Shown: positions 54,685 to 63,832, counted from the first letter of the stretch. The stretch: 64,000 bases of DNA from Marivivens niveibacter (GCF_002150005.2 NZ_MSPP01000001.1:806001-870000); one strand, 5' to 3'. The notes: generated by a model from the sequence alone, not told the origin. Made by a program: numbers and translations.

Positions 54685-55966
54685 ACTGTCAGACGATGAA
54701 ATCTATGCGCTGCCATATTTGTTCGATTTTTGGGCGATGGATCATCAGTTGCCGCCCAAGGGTGATTGGCGCACGTGGGTGATTATGGGAGGGCGCGGCG
54801 CGGGGAAAACCCGCGCTGGTGCCGAATGGGTTAGGTCAATGGTCGAAGGTGCGCGCCCTCGTGACAAGGGGCGCGCGAACCGAGTGGCGATTGTTGGCGA
54901 AACCTTTGATCAGGCACGCGAAGTGATGGTGTTTGGCGATAGTGGGATTATGGCCTGTTCACCGCCCGATCGGCGACCGACATGGGTATCGGGGCGAAAA
55001 ATGTTGGTCTGGCCGAATGGTGCGACCGCGCAGGTTTTTTCTGCATTCGATCCCGAATCCTTGCGCGGCCCACAGTTTGACGCGGTGTGGGCAGATGAAA
55101 TCGCGAAATGGAAACGCGGCGCCGAAACGTGGGATATGATCCAATTCGGGCTAAGGCTGGGTGATGATCCGCGTGCTTGCGTGACAACAACGCCGCGCAA
55201 TGCGGATGTGCTGAAATCCCTGTTAGAGCGAGAAAGCACGGTGATGACCCATGCGCCTACTCACGCCAATCGCGCAAATCTGGCGGCTGGTTTCCTAGAG
55301 GAAGTCGAGCGTCGATACGCGGGCACGCGGCTAGGGCGGCAAGAGTTGGACGGAGTTCTGTTGACCGACGTCGAAGGTGCGTTGTGGCGGTCGGTCGATC
55401 TGCAATCGGCTCAGGTGGATCAGCTGCCGTCGTTGGATCGCATCGTTGTCGCAGTTGATCCGCCCGTGACGGGCCACAAAGGGTCGGATGACTGCGGGAT
55501 TATCGTGGCTGGTGTGAAAATGGACGGGCCGCCGCAAAATTGGACTGCCTATGTGATCGAAGATGCAACCGTTTCTGCCGCCAAACCATCTGACTGGGCC
55601 AAGGCGGCGGTGGATGCCATGAAACGTCACGGCGCTGATCGGCTGATTGCAGAGGTCAATCAGGGCGGCGCTTTGGTTGAAACGGTTGTCCGTCAGGTCG
55701 ATCCGTTGGTGGCCTATCGCGCCGTTCGTGCATCCAAAGGCAAGGTCGCCCGGGCAGAGCCAATTGCCGCGCTGTACGAACAGGGGCGCGTGCGGCATGT
55801 GCGCGGCTTGTCCGACCTAGAGGACCAGATGTGCATGATGACTCTGCGCGGTTTTGATGGGGCAGGATCACCCGACCGTGTTGATGCGTTGGTTTGGGCG
55901 CTACACGATCTGGTCATTGTTCCGTCCGCCCAATACCGCGCGCCACGGATGCGTGGGCTATATTAA
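54590..55966 (+). CDS. GTA large terminase (g2)
   Basis: A 458-residue packaging motor. Walker A is GGRGAGKTRAGAEW near residue 67 and the Walker B-like Asp-Glu lies in FDAVWADEIAKW. The C-terminal RNase H-like nuclease carries acidic residues in VVAVDPPVTGHKGSDDCG. It cuts and translocates about capsid-length DNA in GTAs. The gene ends with a four-base overlap with an antisense amidohydrolase gene; in other GTA clusters the portal gene would normally follow. Confidence 0.95.
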   Translation: METSISTPFDCRSGADLIASGTAEQQAAFLDELSDDEIYALPYLFDFWAMDHQLPPKGDWRTWVIMGGRGAGKTRAGAEWVRSMVEGARPRDKGRANRVAIVGETFDQAREVMVFGDSGIMACSPPDRRPTWVSGRKMLVWPNGATAQVFSAFDPESLRGPQFDAVWADEIAKWKRGAETWDMIQFGLRLGDDPRACVTTTPRNADVLKSLLERESTVMTHAPTHANRANLAAGFLEEVERRYAGTRLGRQELDGVLLTDVEGALWRSVDLQSAQVDQLPSLDRIVVAVDPPVTGHKGSDDCGIIVAGVKMDGPPQNWTAYVIEDATVSAAKPSDWAKAAVDAMKRHGADRLIAEVNQGGALVETVVRQVDPLVAYRAVRASKGKVARAEPIAALYEQGRVRHVRGLSDLEDQMCMMTLRGFDGAGSPDRVDALVWALHDLVIVPSAQYRAPRMRGLY

Positions 55967-57447
55967 ATTAACCCATCGCGTTCCATTTTGCGGAACCATG
56001 GAATGTTAGACAGTGGCAGGTTTATTTGCCCAAAGAATTTCTCAAGCCGGCCCAATGTGGCCGGTTTGTTGAGTCCTAGGAACTTTATCGCGTTATGGCC
56101 CATGATATCCTGTTTTGATCTGGGCAGGATACCTTCCATGCTATGCGCATAATCTTTGGCGAGGCCTGAAGGCATGTGCCAGTCACTGCCGTAAATCATG
56201 CGATCCGCGATCTTTGGATTCGTTTTGATAAAATCAGCGATGGCTGTCTTTAACTGCTCTGCTTCTTCGGTATCTTCGAATAATTCAGCATGGGCTGATG
56301 TATCTAACCAGATATTACAAGGATCGCCCGCAGTCAGTCGTTCAAGGATGTATTGGGTGGTGCAGCTGAACCATGGATGTTCACGCAGAGTGCCCTGTTC
56401 AAATTCAAATCCGCCAGACAAGTGCCCCAAACACACACGGAAATTGGGATGGGTCTGTTCCAGACGTTCCATGAGTTGGATCCAGTGATGCGTTGAATTG
56501 GTCCAGTCATCTGGATTGTCACCGCGCAACTGACATGTTGGATTTGCCAAAATGCCCGTGCCGTGGTGGGTCAGTAATGGCACGTCTAATTCGTGGCATA
56601 GGTCATATAGTAGGTCCATTTGCTTTTGGATGTAGGGGCCATCTTGTTCGCCCCAAACGCCGTCTAATTCATCAGGTGACGATGTGTTTCGGCATCCGAA
56701 GTTTGTATTATCCAGTGGGTCAATGCCGACCGAAGGGTGAATTTTCACTCCAAGAAATCCGTGCTCTAAGATTGCAGATCGGACAAAATCGATCGTGTAG
56801 TCATCGTTATAAGTTTGTTCAGCGGCCCGTTCGGGTTGGAATGATACAAACGGTAGGATCCGCCCTTTGGTTGCTAATGCGAGTTTCGAATAAAAGAGGC
56901 GCTGTTTGTGCGGATCATAAAAATCGACCTCTCCGTGTACTTCGTACATGTCGACCATCGATGTAATGAACAAATCGATTTGCGGCGCGCTTGCTATCAA
57001 TAGCGCGGCATTGCGCATACGATTGCGCATAAATCCCAGTGGTTCATCCTCGGCCGGTCTGGTTTGAAAATTTGGCAAAGAGGTTTTTTGACGATCCGAG
57101 GCCGTCGCGCAAAAGCCTGCGATGTCCATGTTCGCATCGATAACAGCCTCTAGGTCATTGATTTCGCTGTTAAGGGGCCGTGTGTAAGGCGCAAGCATGA
57201 ATCTAATCGTATCGGTGTTAAAGGGGATATCCGCGTTTAATTCTTCGCGGCGACGCAAGAATTCCATCGCGTCCCCGTCGCGCAGGTTCATGATGTGATT
57301 ATGCATATCGACCCGCAACATTCCGTCAGGATGCGGCGTTGTCGCGCAAAGCGTTGTCGTGCGGTTGATTTCGTATTCGGGAAGTGGGGCGCACGCAGAC
57401 AGGCCTAAGGCCGCCGTTGCGCCGGACATAAAACGGCGTCGCAACAT
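55963..57447 (-). CDS. Lipoprotein amidohydrolase (amidohydrolase_2 / ACMSD-like TIM barrel)
   Basis: A 494-residue predicted metal-dependent hydrolase. The N-terminus LRRRFMSGATAALGLSAC has a twin-arginine-like start and a lipobox (LSAC), so the product is probably a lipoprotein outside the cytoplasm. Metal-ligand signs are DMHNHIM (HxH), GVKIHPSVG, LLTHHGTG and YGSDWHM, the amidohydrolase_2 pattern. The substrate is unknown. The start ATG has an AGGT site; a TTG nine codons upstream is also open. It lies antisense within the GTA cluster, and sampled stretches of its DNA are more A+T-rich than the flanking GTA genes. Confidence 0.8.
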   Translation of the reverse strand: MLRRRFMSGATAALGLSACAPLPEYEINRTTTLCATTPHPDGMLRVDMHNHIMNLRDGDAMEFLRRREELNADIPFNTDTIRFMLAPYTRPLNSEINDLEAVIDANMDIAGFCATASDRQKTSLPNFQTRPAEDEPLGFMRNRMRNAALLIASAPQIDLFITSMVDMYEVHGEVDFYDPHKQRLFYSKLALATKGRILPFVSFQPERAAEQTYNDDYTIDFVRSAILEHGFLGVKIHPSVGIDPLDNTNFGCRNTSSPDELDGVWGEQDGPYIQKQMDLLYDLCHELDVPLLTHHGTGILANPTCQLRGDNPDDWTNSTHHWIQLMERLEQTHPNFRVCLGHLSGGFEFEQGTLREHPWFSCTTQYILERLTAGDPCNIWLDTSAHAELFEDTEEAEQLKTAIADFIKTNPKIADRMIYGSDWHMPSGLAKDYAHSMEGILPRSKQDIMGHNAIKFLGLNKPATLGRLEKFFGQINLPLSNIPWFRKMERDGLI

Positions 57448-57629
57448 AACAGTACCTGAAATATCTAAAAGCAATGTTCGCAGCTTAGCACATTTTCTGG
57501 TTGGTCCAAAGCAGGCGTTGCGCGGCCTTGCGAACGCTGGGGTGAGGTGATGTGAACCTATTTAAGTCAAATTCTGTTTCATCAGATCGAACAGCGGCCC
57601 CAAGCGCCGCATAGATCAAGGAGAAATGG

Positions 57630-58808
57630 ATGTTTGACTTTTTAAAACGTGGTGCTGCCGAGGATGGCGCGACCGAAGTAAAAGCTTCGGCCACGGGAAA
57701 GGTTTTGGGACTGGGTGCAGGGCGGGCCATTTGGTCATCGCGCGATACGGCTTCGCTGACCAAGGGGGGCTTTACCCGCAATCCGGTTGGATTTCGTGCG
57801 GTCAAACTGATTGCAGAAGCCGCTGCAGCTCTTCCTCTGATCCTGCAAGACGCTGAACGCCGCTACGAAGATCACCCCGTGAATAAACTGCTATTGCGCC
57901 CAAATGGTTCACAGGGTCGCGCGGAGCTGTTCGAGGCGCTGTACGGGTATCTGTTATTGTCGGGTGACGCCTATATCGAGGCGGTCGGTGACGGTTCTTT
58001 GCCACTTGAAATGCATGCTTTGCGTCCTGAACGGATGCAGGTGGTTCCAGGTGCTGATGGTTGGCCAATTGCCTACGACTATGTTGTTGGCGGACGCAAA
58101 CATCGGTTCAACGTGGGCGAGGCTGCCAATCCGATTTGTCATATCAAATCCTTTCATCCCCAAGACGACCATTATGGGTTTTCTCCCTTAGAAGCGGCTG
58201 CTTCGGCTGTGGATGTGCATAACGCGGCATCGAACTGGTCCAAGGCATTGTTGGACAATGCGGCGCGTCCGTCTGGGGCGATTGTCTACAAAGGCGTGGA
58301 TGGACAGGGCAGTTTGTCCGCTGATCAATACGATCGTTTGCTGCATGAAATGGAATCCATGCATCAAGGTGCGCGTAATGCCGGCCGGCCCATGTTGCTA
58401 GAGGGTGGTTTGGATTGGAAGCCAATGGGGTTCAGCCCATCCGATATGGAATTCCAAAAAACCAAAGAGGCCGCCGCGCGCGAAATCGCGATCGCATTTG
58501 GCGTACCGCCGATGTTGTTGGGCATTCCAGGCGACGCGACCTATGCCAATTATCAAGAGGCCAATCGCGCATTCTATCGTCTGACCGTTCTGCCATTGGC
58601 AACGCGGGTGACAAACGTGGTTGCGCATTGGTTGGCTGAATTTACGGGTGAACCGTTTGTTTTGCGCCCAGACCTGGATCAGATCCCAGCGCTATCCGCA
58701 GAACGTGATGCCACATGGCGCCGTATCAGCGAGGCATCTTTTCTAAGTGCAGCCGAGAAACGCGCGCTGTTGGGGCTTCCGCCGACCGAGGTGGGTGATG
58801 ACCGCTAA
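57630..58808 (+). CDS. GTA portal protein (g3)
   Basis: A 392-residue HK97-type phage portal protein. Typical blocks are VGFRAVKLIAEAAAALPL, GYLLLSGDAYIEAV and FGVPPMLLGIPGDATYANYQEANRAFYRLTV (Gly-Ile-Pro-Gly turn). The portal forms the dodecameric ring through which DNA enters the capsid. An AAGGAG site precedes it. It overlaps g3.5 by 11 bases. Confidence 0.95.
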   Translation: MFDFLKRGAAEDGATEVKASATGKVLGLGAGRAIWSSRDTASLTKGGFTRNPVGFRAVKLIAEAAAALPLILQDAERRYEDHPVNKLLLRPNGSQGRAELFEALYGYLLLSGDAYIEAVGDGSLPLEMHALRPERMQVVPGADGWPIAYDYVVGGRKHRFNVGEAANPICHIKSFHPQDDHYGFSPLEAAASAVDVHNAASNWSKALLDNAARPSGAIVYKGVDGQGSLSADQYDRLLHEMESMHQGARNAGRPMLLEGGLDWKPMGFSPSDMEFQKTKEAAAREIAIAFGVPPMLLGIPGDATYANYQEANRAFYRLTVLPLATRVTNVVAHWLAEFTGEPFVLRPDLDQIPALSAERDATWRRISEASFLSAAEKRALLGLPPTEVGDDR

Positions 58809-58992
58809 GGTTTTGGATTTCACAGCCAAGCGTCCGGGGAATGATTTCTGGAATGCACAATTAGAGATGCGATTGGGCCGGATCGAGTCTGTCGTTTCGC
58901 GTGTGCGTCTACAGATTTGGATTTTGATCGGTAGCTGCGCAGCGATGACTGTGATGGATGGTTTGCGAATAATGTATGAAGGTTCGATATGA
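58798..58992 (+). CDS. GTA gene 3.5 product (small membrane protein)
   Basis: A 64-residue protein with one hydrophobic segment (IWILIGSCAAMTVMDGL) preceded by a helical region. It sits exactly where RcGTA ORF 3.5 occurs, between portal and protease, overlapping both. Its role is unknown. Confidence 0.75.
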   Translation: MTAKVLDFTAKRPGNDFWNAQLEMRLGRIESVVSRVRLQIWILIGSCAAMTVMDGLRIMYEGSI

Positions 58993-59537
58993 ATTTAGAA
59001 CATAAGTTCAGTAAGTTGGGTGGCGATGTGAAAGTCACCAATGGCCACGAAATTGAAGGCTACGCGTCCTATTTCGGTGCAGTTGATCAAGGTAACGATG
59101 TGGTCGAACGCGGTGCATATGCGACATCCTTGTCAAAGCTGAATGACAAGGGCGACAAGGTGAAAATGCTATGGCAGCATGATCCGTCGCAGCCCATCGG
59201 CATATGGGATGAGGTCCGCGAAACAGAGCGCGGTTTGTGGGTCAAAGGGCGCATTTTAGCAGACGTAGAAAAGGGACGCGAAGCCATCGCCCTGATCGAA
59301 GCGGGCGCAATTGACGGCCTGTCGATTGGCTACCGCACTGTCAAATCCACGAAAAACGCCCAAGGCCAACGGATCCTGGCGGAGTTGGAGCTGTGGGAGG
59401 TTTCCCTTGTCACGTTTCCTATGCTGCCTCAGGCGCGGGTTGGTGCGAAAAGCGACACATCAATCGATGCAGAACTGCGCGAATTGGCTGCGGTGCTGAA
59501 GGACGCAACCAGTCTGATAGCGTCCGCTAAAGCTTAA
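58989..59537 (+). CDS. GTA prohead protease (g4)
   Basis: A 182-residue HK97-type serine protease that processes the capsid protein. Recognisable parts are IEGYASYFGAVDQGNDVVERGAY, the catalytic His region LWQHDPSQPIG and the Ser region DGLSIGYRT. It overlaps the g3.5 stop by four bases. Confidence 0.93.
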   Translation: MNLEHKFSKLGGDVKVTNGHEIEGYASYFGAVDQGNDVVERGAYATSLSKLNDKGDKVKMLWQHDPSQPIGIWDEVRETERGLWVKGRILADVEKGREAIALIEAGAIDGLSIGYRTVKSTKNAQGQRILAELELWEVSLVTFPMLPQARVGAKSDTSIDAELRELAAVLKDATSLIASAKA

Positions 59538-59561
59538 CCTTCATTCACAAAGGAAAATCAA

Positions 59562-60743
59562 ATGGATGCACCTCAGGCGCTGTCTGGGGCCGGAGAAGAT
59601 CTGTCTTCGGTCAATGATCTGAAATCAGCGGTTGCTGATTTTGTAAGCGAATTCAAACACTTTTCAAACGGCATTGATGCCAAATTCAAAAAACAGGAAA
59701 ACCGTATGACCCTAATGGACCGTAAATCGATGACTACTGCTCGCCCCGTTTTGGCTGGGGCAGCGGCGAGCGATGTTCCTCATCAAAAAGCGTTTGGCGC
59801 ATATCTGCGTTCGGGTGACGACGATGGTTTGCGTGATTTGCCGCTAGAAGGAAAAGCGATGTCCGCAGCAGTTGCGGCGGACGGCGGATATCTGGTTGAT
59901 CCTCAGACCTCCGATACCATTAAATCCGCACTGAATTCCATGGCATCGATCCGTGCAATTGCATCTGTCGTAACGGTCGAAGCGACGTCGTTTGACGTAC
60001 TGGTCGATCACACCGAAATGGGTTCGGGCTGGGCGAATGAAACCTCGGCGTTGACCGAAACAGACTCGCCGCAAATTGATCGCATTACGATCCCAGTGAA
60101 CGAACTGTCTGCGATGCCAAAAATTTCGCAGCGCCTGCTAGACGATAGCGCGTTTGATATCGAAGGTTGGTTGGCTGGCCGTATCTCGGATAAATTTGCA
60201 CGTTCCGAGGCTGCTGCATTCATCAACGGCGACGGCGCTGACAAGCCGACAGGTTTTTTGACATATCCAACTGTCGATAACGACGTTTGGACCTGGGGCA
60301 ACCTAGGCTACGTGGTGACAGGTAATGACGGTGCGATTGATGACGGCGATTCAATCATTGAATTGGTCTATTCCTTGGGTGCTGAATACCGCGCGAATGC
60401 GACGTTTGTCATGAATTCGAAAACTGCTGGTGCTGTGCGCAAGCTCAAAGATGCCGATGGTCGTTTCCTATGGGCAGATGGTCTGGCCGCTGGCGAACCT
60501 GCACGTCTGATGGGCTATCCAGTTCTGATCGCTGAAGATATGCCAGACATCAGTTCGAACGCGACCGCAGTTGCATTCGGTGATTTTGCCAATGGTTACA
60601 CCATTGCAGAACGCCCTGATGTGCGCGTCCTCCGCGATCCATTCTCGGCCAAGCCGCATGTTCTATTTTACGCGACCAAACGTGTTGGCGGCGCGGTGAG
60701 CGATTTCAAAGCAATCAAACTGCTGAAATTCGGCACTGCCTAA
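59562..60743 (+). CDS. GTA major capsid protein (g5)
   Basis: A 393-residue HK97-fold capsid protein. The N-terminal scaffolding-like helical region (about residues 1-100) precedes the mature start around GKAMSAAVAADGGYLVDP. Blocks DSPQIDRITIPVNELSAMPKISQRLLDD and GYPVLIAEDMPDI are typical of GTA and phage HK97 capsids. It is the most abundant protein of the particle. A hairpin follows the gene. Confidence 0.95.
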   Translation: MDAPQALSGAGEDLSSVNDLKSAVADFVSEFKHFSNGIDAKFKKQENRMTLMDRKSMTTARPVLAGAAASDVPHQKAFGAYLRSGDDDGLRDLPLEGKAMSAAVAADGGYLVDPQTSDTIKSALNSMASIRAIASVVTVEATSFDVLVDHTEMGSGWANETSALTETDSPQIDRITIPVNELSAMPKISQRLLDDSAFDIEGWLAGRISDKFARSEAAAFINGDGADKPTGFLTYPTVDNDVWTWGNLGYVVTGNDGAIDDGDSIIELVYSLGAEYRANATFVMNSKTAGAVRKLKDADGRFLWADGLAAGEPARLMGYPVLIAEDMPDISSNATAVAFGDFANGYTIAERPDVRVLRDPFSAKPHVLFYATKRVGGAVSDFKAIKLLKFGTA

Positions 60744-60755
60744 GGGCTGTCGTTA

Positions 60756-60775
60756 GGGGCGGCGTTAGCCGCCCT
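60756..60775 (+). other. Stem-loop after the major capsid gene
   Basis: GGGCGGC-4-GCCGCCC, a perfect seven-base stem plus one flanking G-T pair, lies 12 bases past the capsid stop. There is no T-run. It may stabilise the upstream mRNA or partly terminate, giving more capsid than connector protein. Confidence 0.5.
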
Positions 60776-60890
60776 GTATCGGACGCGCACGGGGCACCTG
60801 TTGCTATCTAGTATTTTCCCTCCGCCCGAGCGGCAACAGGGTGCGCGTCCGGTTTTAGGCGGGGATATGGCCGGAAATCGGAGAAATTTG

Positions 60891-61481
60891 ATGATGTTAA
60901 TCGAGGAAACCACGGTGCCACAGTCGGCGCTACCGGTGGCGGAGCTGAAGGATCACCTGCGACTGGGGTCCGGTTTCGCCGATGACGGTTTGCAAGACGG
61001 AATACTAGAAACCTGTTTGCGTGCGGCGATGGCCGCGATTGAGGCACGTACCGGCAAAATCTTGATCGAGCGCGAATTTAGCTGGACGGTTCGCTCTTGG
61101 CGACAGGGTGACGAACAATCGCTGCCAGTCGCGCCGGTTAACGTGGTCTCAGCAATTAACCTTATCGATCACCACGGAAATGCGCGCGCAATCAACGAGG
61201 GCTGGACCTTTGTGCCTTCGCTACAGCGTCCGGTTATCGTGGCAACAGGATCGATGCTGCCACAAATCGCAGTTCATGGATCTGCAAAGGTGCATTTTCT
61301 GGCTGGGTTTGGACCTGAATGGTCAGATGTTCCTGCAGATTTAGGCCAGGCCACAATGATGCTGGCAGCGCATTTTTATGATTTTCGGCATGGCGAGGCA
61401 TCCGGCACGGACATGATGCCGCCTTCGGTTGCGGTAACCCTAGAACGTCATCGCATGGTGCGGATCGGAGGCGGTCTATGA
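60891..61481 (+). CDS. GTA head-tail connector protein (g6)
   Basis: A 196-residue protein of the gp6-like phage connector family (VAELKDHLRLGSGFADDGLQDGILETCLRAAMAAIEARTG). It sits between the portal and the head stopper. The ATG with a GGAG site is used; the frame is open 30 codons upstream. Confidence 0.88.
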   Translation: MMLIEETTVPQSALPVAELKDHLRLGSGFADDGLQDGILETCLRAAMAAIEARTGKILIEREFSWTVRSWRQGDEQSLPVAPVNVVSAINLIDHHGNARAINEGWTFVPSLQRPVIVATGSMLPQIAVHGSAKVHFLAGFGPEWSDVPADLGQATMMLAAHFYDFRHGEASGTDMMPPSVAVTLERHRMVRIGGGL

Positions 61482-61816
61482 AAGCCCCGATATTGAACCG
61501 CGCGTTGATTTTGGAAACTCCTGATCGCATTCCAGACGGGGCCGGCGGTTTTAAAACGATATGGACAGCACTTGGGCTGCATTGGGCGCATGTGGATGCG
61601 CGATCAGCGGGCCAGATTACCGGTGCGGCTAGTGCTGTGTCGCGGGTGAAGATGCGAATTACTGTTCGCGCGGCCCCGATGGGAGCGGCGTCGCGACCTA
61701 AACCAGAACAACGGTTCCGTGAAGGTAGCCGTATTTTTCAGATCGAAGCTGTCAGTGATGCTGACAGTGATGGGCGCTACCTGATTTGCTATGTATCCGA
61801 AGAGGTGTCGGTATGA
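61478..61816 (+). CDS. GTA head closure protein (g7)
   Basis: A 112-residue protein of the phage head-closure (SPP1 gp16/HK97 gp10-like) family, with the blocks PDGAGGFKTIWTALGLHWAHVDARS and FREGSRIFQIEAVSDADSDGRYL. It seals the connector after packaging. It overlaps g6 and g8 by four bases each. Confidence 0.87.
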   Translation: MKAPILNRALILETPDRIPDGAGGFKTIWTALGLHWAHVDARSAGQITGAASAVSRVKMRITVRAAPMGAASRPKPEQRFREGSRIFQIEAVSDADSDGRYLICYVSEEVSV

Positions 61817-62223
61817 GCTATGCAATGAGTTCTGCGCTTCAAGCCTCTGTTTACAATGCGTTAATATCGGATGTGGGTGTGAATGACTTGGTTGCCGGCG
61901 CGATTTACGATGCCCTGCCAACAGGTGTTTTACCGTCGCTGTATTTAACGTTGGGGCCGGAAAAAGTCGTCGATTTGTCAGATCAAACAGGTCACGGCGC
62001 CCGTCACGAATTCACCATTTCCATAGTCAGCCAAAGCGCAGGATTCGCCTCTGCCAAAAACGTGGCGGGGGCGGTTTGTGATGCTTTGGTTGATGCTGAT
62101 CTGCCGTTATCGCGCGGTCGTTTGATCGCATTGAATTTTCGAAGTGCGAAAGCGGCGCGAATTGATAGCGGGTCGGCGCGACAGATCATTTTGACCTTTC
62201 GCGCATTCGTCGAAGACAACTGA
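61813..62223 (+). CDS. GTA tail terminator (DUF3168, g8)
   Basis: A 136-residue DUF3168 protein (SALQASVYNALISD, GAIYDALPTG, LGPEKVVDLSDQTGHGARHEFTISI). It closes the top of the tail tube. The ATG overlaps the g7 stop; a longer frame opens upstream. Confidence 0.87.
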   Translation: MSYAMSSALQASVYNALISDVGVNDLVAGAIYDALPTGVLPSLYLTLGPEKVVDLSDQTGHGARHEFTISIVSQSAGFASAKNVAGAVCDALVDADLPLSRGRLIALNFRSAKAARIDSGSARQIILTFRAFVEDN

Positions 62224-62247
62224 TTACCCTGAATAAGGAGCAAACCC

Positions 62248-62661
62248 ATGGCTGCCCAAAACGGCAAAGACCTTTTGATTAAAATGGATATGACCGGCGA
62301 TGGCCTGTTTGAAACGGTTGCTGGACTGCGTGCTACACGGATCAGTTTTAATGCTGAAACCGTAGATGTCACCAGCATGGAAAGCGCCGGTGGATGGCGT
62401 GAACTACTTGGCGGATCGGGCGTGAAATCGGCTTCGATCTCTGGCTCTGGCGTTTTCAAAGATGACGCAACTGATGAACGCGCGCGGCAGATTTTCTTTG
62501 ACGGGATCACGCCTGAGTTTCAGGTAATCATTCCCGATTTTGGCACTGTCCAAGGCGCGTTTCAGATCACCTCAATCGAATACGCAGGCAGCCACAATGG
62601 TGAAGCGACGTATGAAATGTCATTGGCTTCGGCTGGTGCCCTGACATTCGTGGCTGCGTAA
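62248..62661 (+). CDS. GTA major tail protein (g9)
   Basis: A 137-residue tail tube protein of the phage major tail (TP901-1-like) family: GKDLLIKMDMTGDG, TVDVTSMESAGGWRELLGGSGVKSASISGSG (key parts DVTSMESAGGWRELL) and ITSIEYAGSHNGEATYEMSLASAG. It builds the tail tube. It overlaps g10 by one base. Confidence 0.92.
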   Translation: MAAQNGKDLLIKMDMTGDGLFETVAGLRATRISFNAETVDVTSMESAGGWRELLGGSGVKSASISGSGVFKDDATDERARQIFFDGITPEFQVIIPDFGTVQGAFQITSIEYAGSHNGEATYEMSLASAGALTFVAA

Positions 62662-62975
62662 TGACGAACCCTTATGCCGGAGAGGTTTGTCTAACGGTCG
62701 ATGGGCAGCCGATGGTTTGCAAATTGACCTTGGGCGCATTGGCGGAATTGGAACAGAACCTGAAAGTTGGGTCCTTGATGGACCTTATCAAAAGGTTCGA
62801 AGCGGCTGAGTTTACATCTTCGGATGTCCTAGCGTTATGCGTTGCTGGACTGCGCGGTGGTGGCTGGCGCGGAACGGTTGATGACCTGTTCTGCGCAGAG
62901 ATCGAAGATGGCCCCGTAGGTGCAGCGCGCGCCGCTGCTGAAATGTTGGCCCGCGCTTTTTCTCCGCCTGAATAG
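62661..62975 (+). CDS. GTA tail assembly chaperone (g10)
   Basis: A 104-residue GTA-family protein with blocks PYAGEVCLTVDGQPMVCKLTLGALAELEQ and LALCVAGLRGGG. Its position before g10.1 and the tape measure gene fits the tail assembly chaperone pair that phages usually make by a frameshift, here in separate genes. Confidence 0.85.
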   Translation: MTNPYAGEVCLTVDGQPMVCKLTLGALAELEQNLKVGSLMDLIKRFEAAEFTSSDVLALCVAGLRGGGWRGTVDDLFCAEIEDGPVGAARAAAEMLARAFSPPE

Positions 62976-62976
62976 C

Positions 62977-63162
62977 ATGGATTGGGCGGGGCTGATGAGG
63001 GCGGGATTTCGTGGGCTTGGCTTAAAACCAGCCGAGTTTTGGAACCTGACCCCAGTGGAATTGATGCTGATGTTGGGCGTCGACGCCGCCACCCCGTCAA
63101 TGGGCAGAGCCCGTCTGATGGAATTGGCAGCACGTTTTCCTGACACAACAAACAGAGGATAG
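62977..63162 (+). CDS. GTA phage tail assembly chaperone, second part (g10.1)
   Basis: A 61-residue protein of the phage_TAC_6 family: MDWAGLMRAGFRGLGLKPAEFW then TPVELMLMLG. The frame is open upstream but this ATG starts directly after the g10 stop and is where the family begins. It probably works with g10 on the tape measure protein. Confidence 0.82.
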   Translation: MDWAGLMRAGFRGLGLKPAEFWNLTPVELMLMLGVDAATPSMGRARLMELAARFPDTTNRG

Positions 63163-63163
63163 C

Positions 63164-63823
63164 ATGGCGGATATTGAACAATTGGATGACCTGGAAAACG
63201 GTCTGGATGCCATCGAAAAAAGCCTGTCAGATACGACATCAATGGCATCCGCTTTTGAAGCGCAATTGCGTCTGACGCGGTCGACTTTGTCCGATACGGC
63301 GCGCGATTTGGGCAAGCTGGAAACGGGGTTTTCGTCGGGCTTACGCAAGGCATTTGATGGTTTGGCATTCAATGGGATGAAGCTGTCGGATGCTTTGACG
63401 TCGCTTGCTCAGTCGATGTCGAACACAGTTTATAACGCCGCTATGAAGCCTGTGACGGACCAGTTGGGCACGCTGATGGCGGATGGTCTGAACGCGCTCG
63501 TATCTGGGTCCGTGCCGTTCGCTAATGGTGGTGCCTTTTCCCAAGGGCGCGTCATGCCATTCGCCAAGGGCGGTGTTGTGTCTAGCCCCGTGACGTTTCC
63601 CATGCGCGGTGCAACGGGCCTGATGGGCGAAGCAGGTCCAGAGGCCATCATGCCACTAACGCGCGGCAGTGACGGCCGCCTAGGTGTTGCCGCCCAAGGT
63701 GGCGGAAACGTCAATGTCACGATGAATATTTCGACCCCGAACGTCGAAGGTTTCCAAAAAAGCCAAACCCAGATTGCAGCGCAGCTGTCGCGCGCAATGG
63801 GCCGCGCCAATCGCAATCGATAA
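63164..63823 (+). CDS. GTA tape measure protein (g11)
   Basis: A 219-residue protein. A helical N-terminal region (QLDDLENGLDAIEKSL, MASAFEAQLRLTRSTLSDTARDLGKLE) is followed by Gly-rich and TMP-type blocks (NGGAFSQGRVMPFAKGGVVSSP, GLMGEAGPEAIMPLTRGSDGRLGV). It is very short for a tape measure protein, as in RcGTA, whose tail is short. It sets tail length. Confidence 0.88.
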   Translation: MADIEQLDDLENGLDAIEKSLSDTTSMASAFEAQLRLTRSTLSDTARDLGKLETGFSSGLRKAFDGLAFNGMKLSDALTSLAQSMSNTVYNAAMKPVTDQLGTLMADGLNALVSGSVPFANGGAFSQGRVMPFAKGGVVSSPVTFPMRGATGLMGEAGPEAIMPLTRGSDGRLGVAAQGGGNVNVTMNISTPNVEGFQKSQTQIAAQLSRAMGRANRNR

Positions 63824-63832
63824 GAGGTAAAT

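Noticed and set aside
57485-57805. Minus-strand ORF of 106 residues across the portal start and the gap before it
   Set aside because: Its 5' half lies antisense within the portal gene, and the part in the gap has no start codon or ribosome-binding site. It looks like a chance frame.
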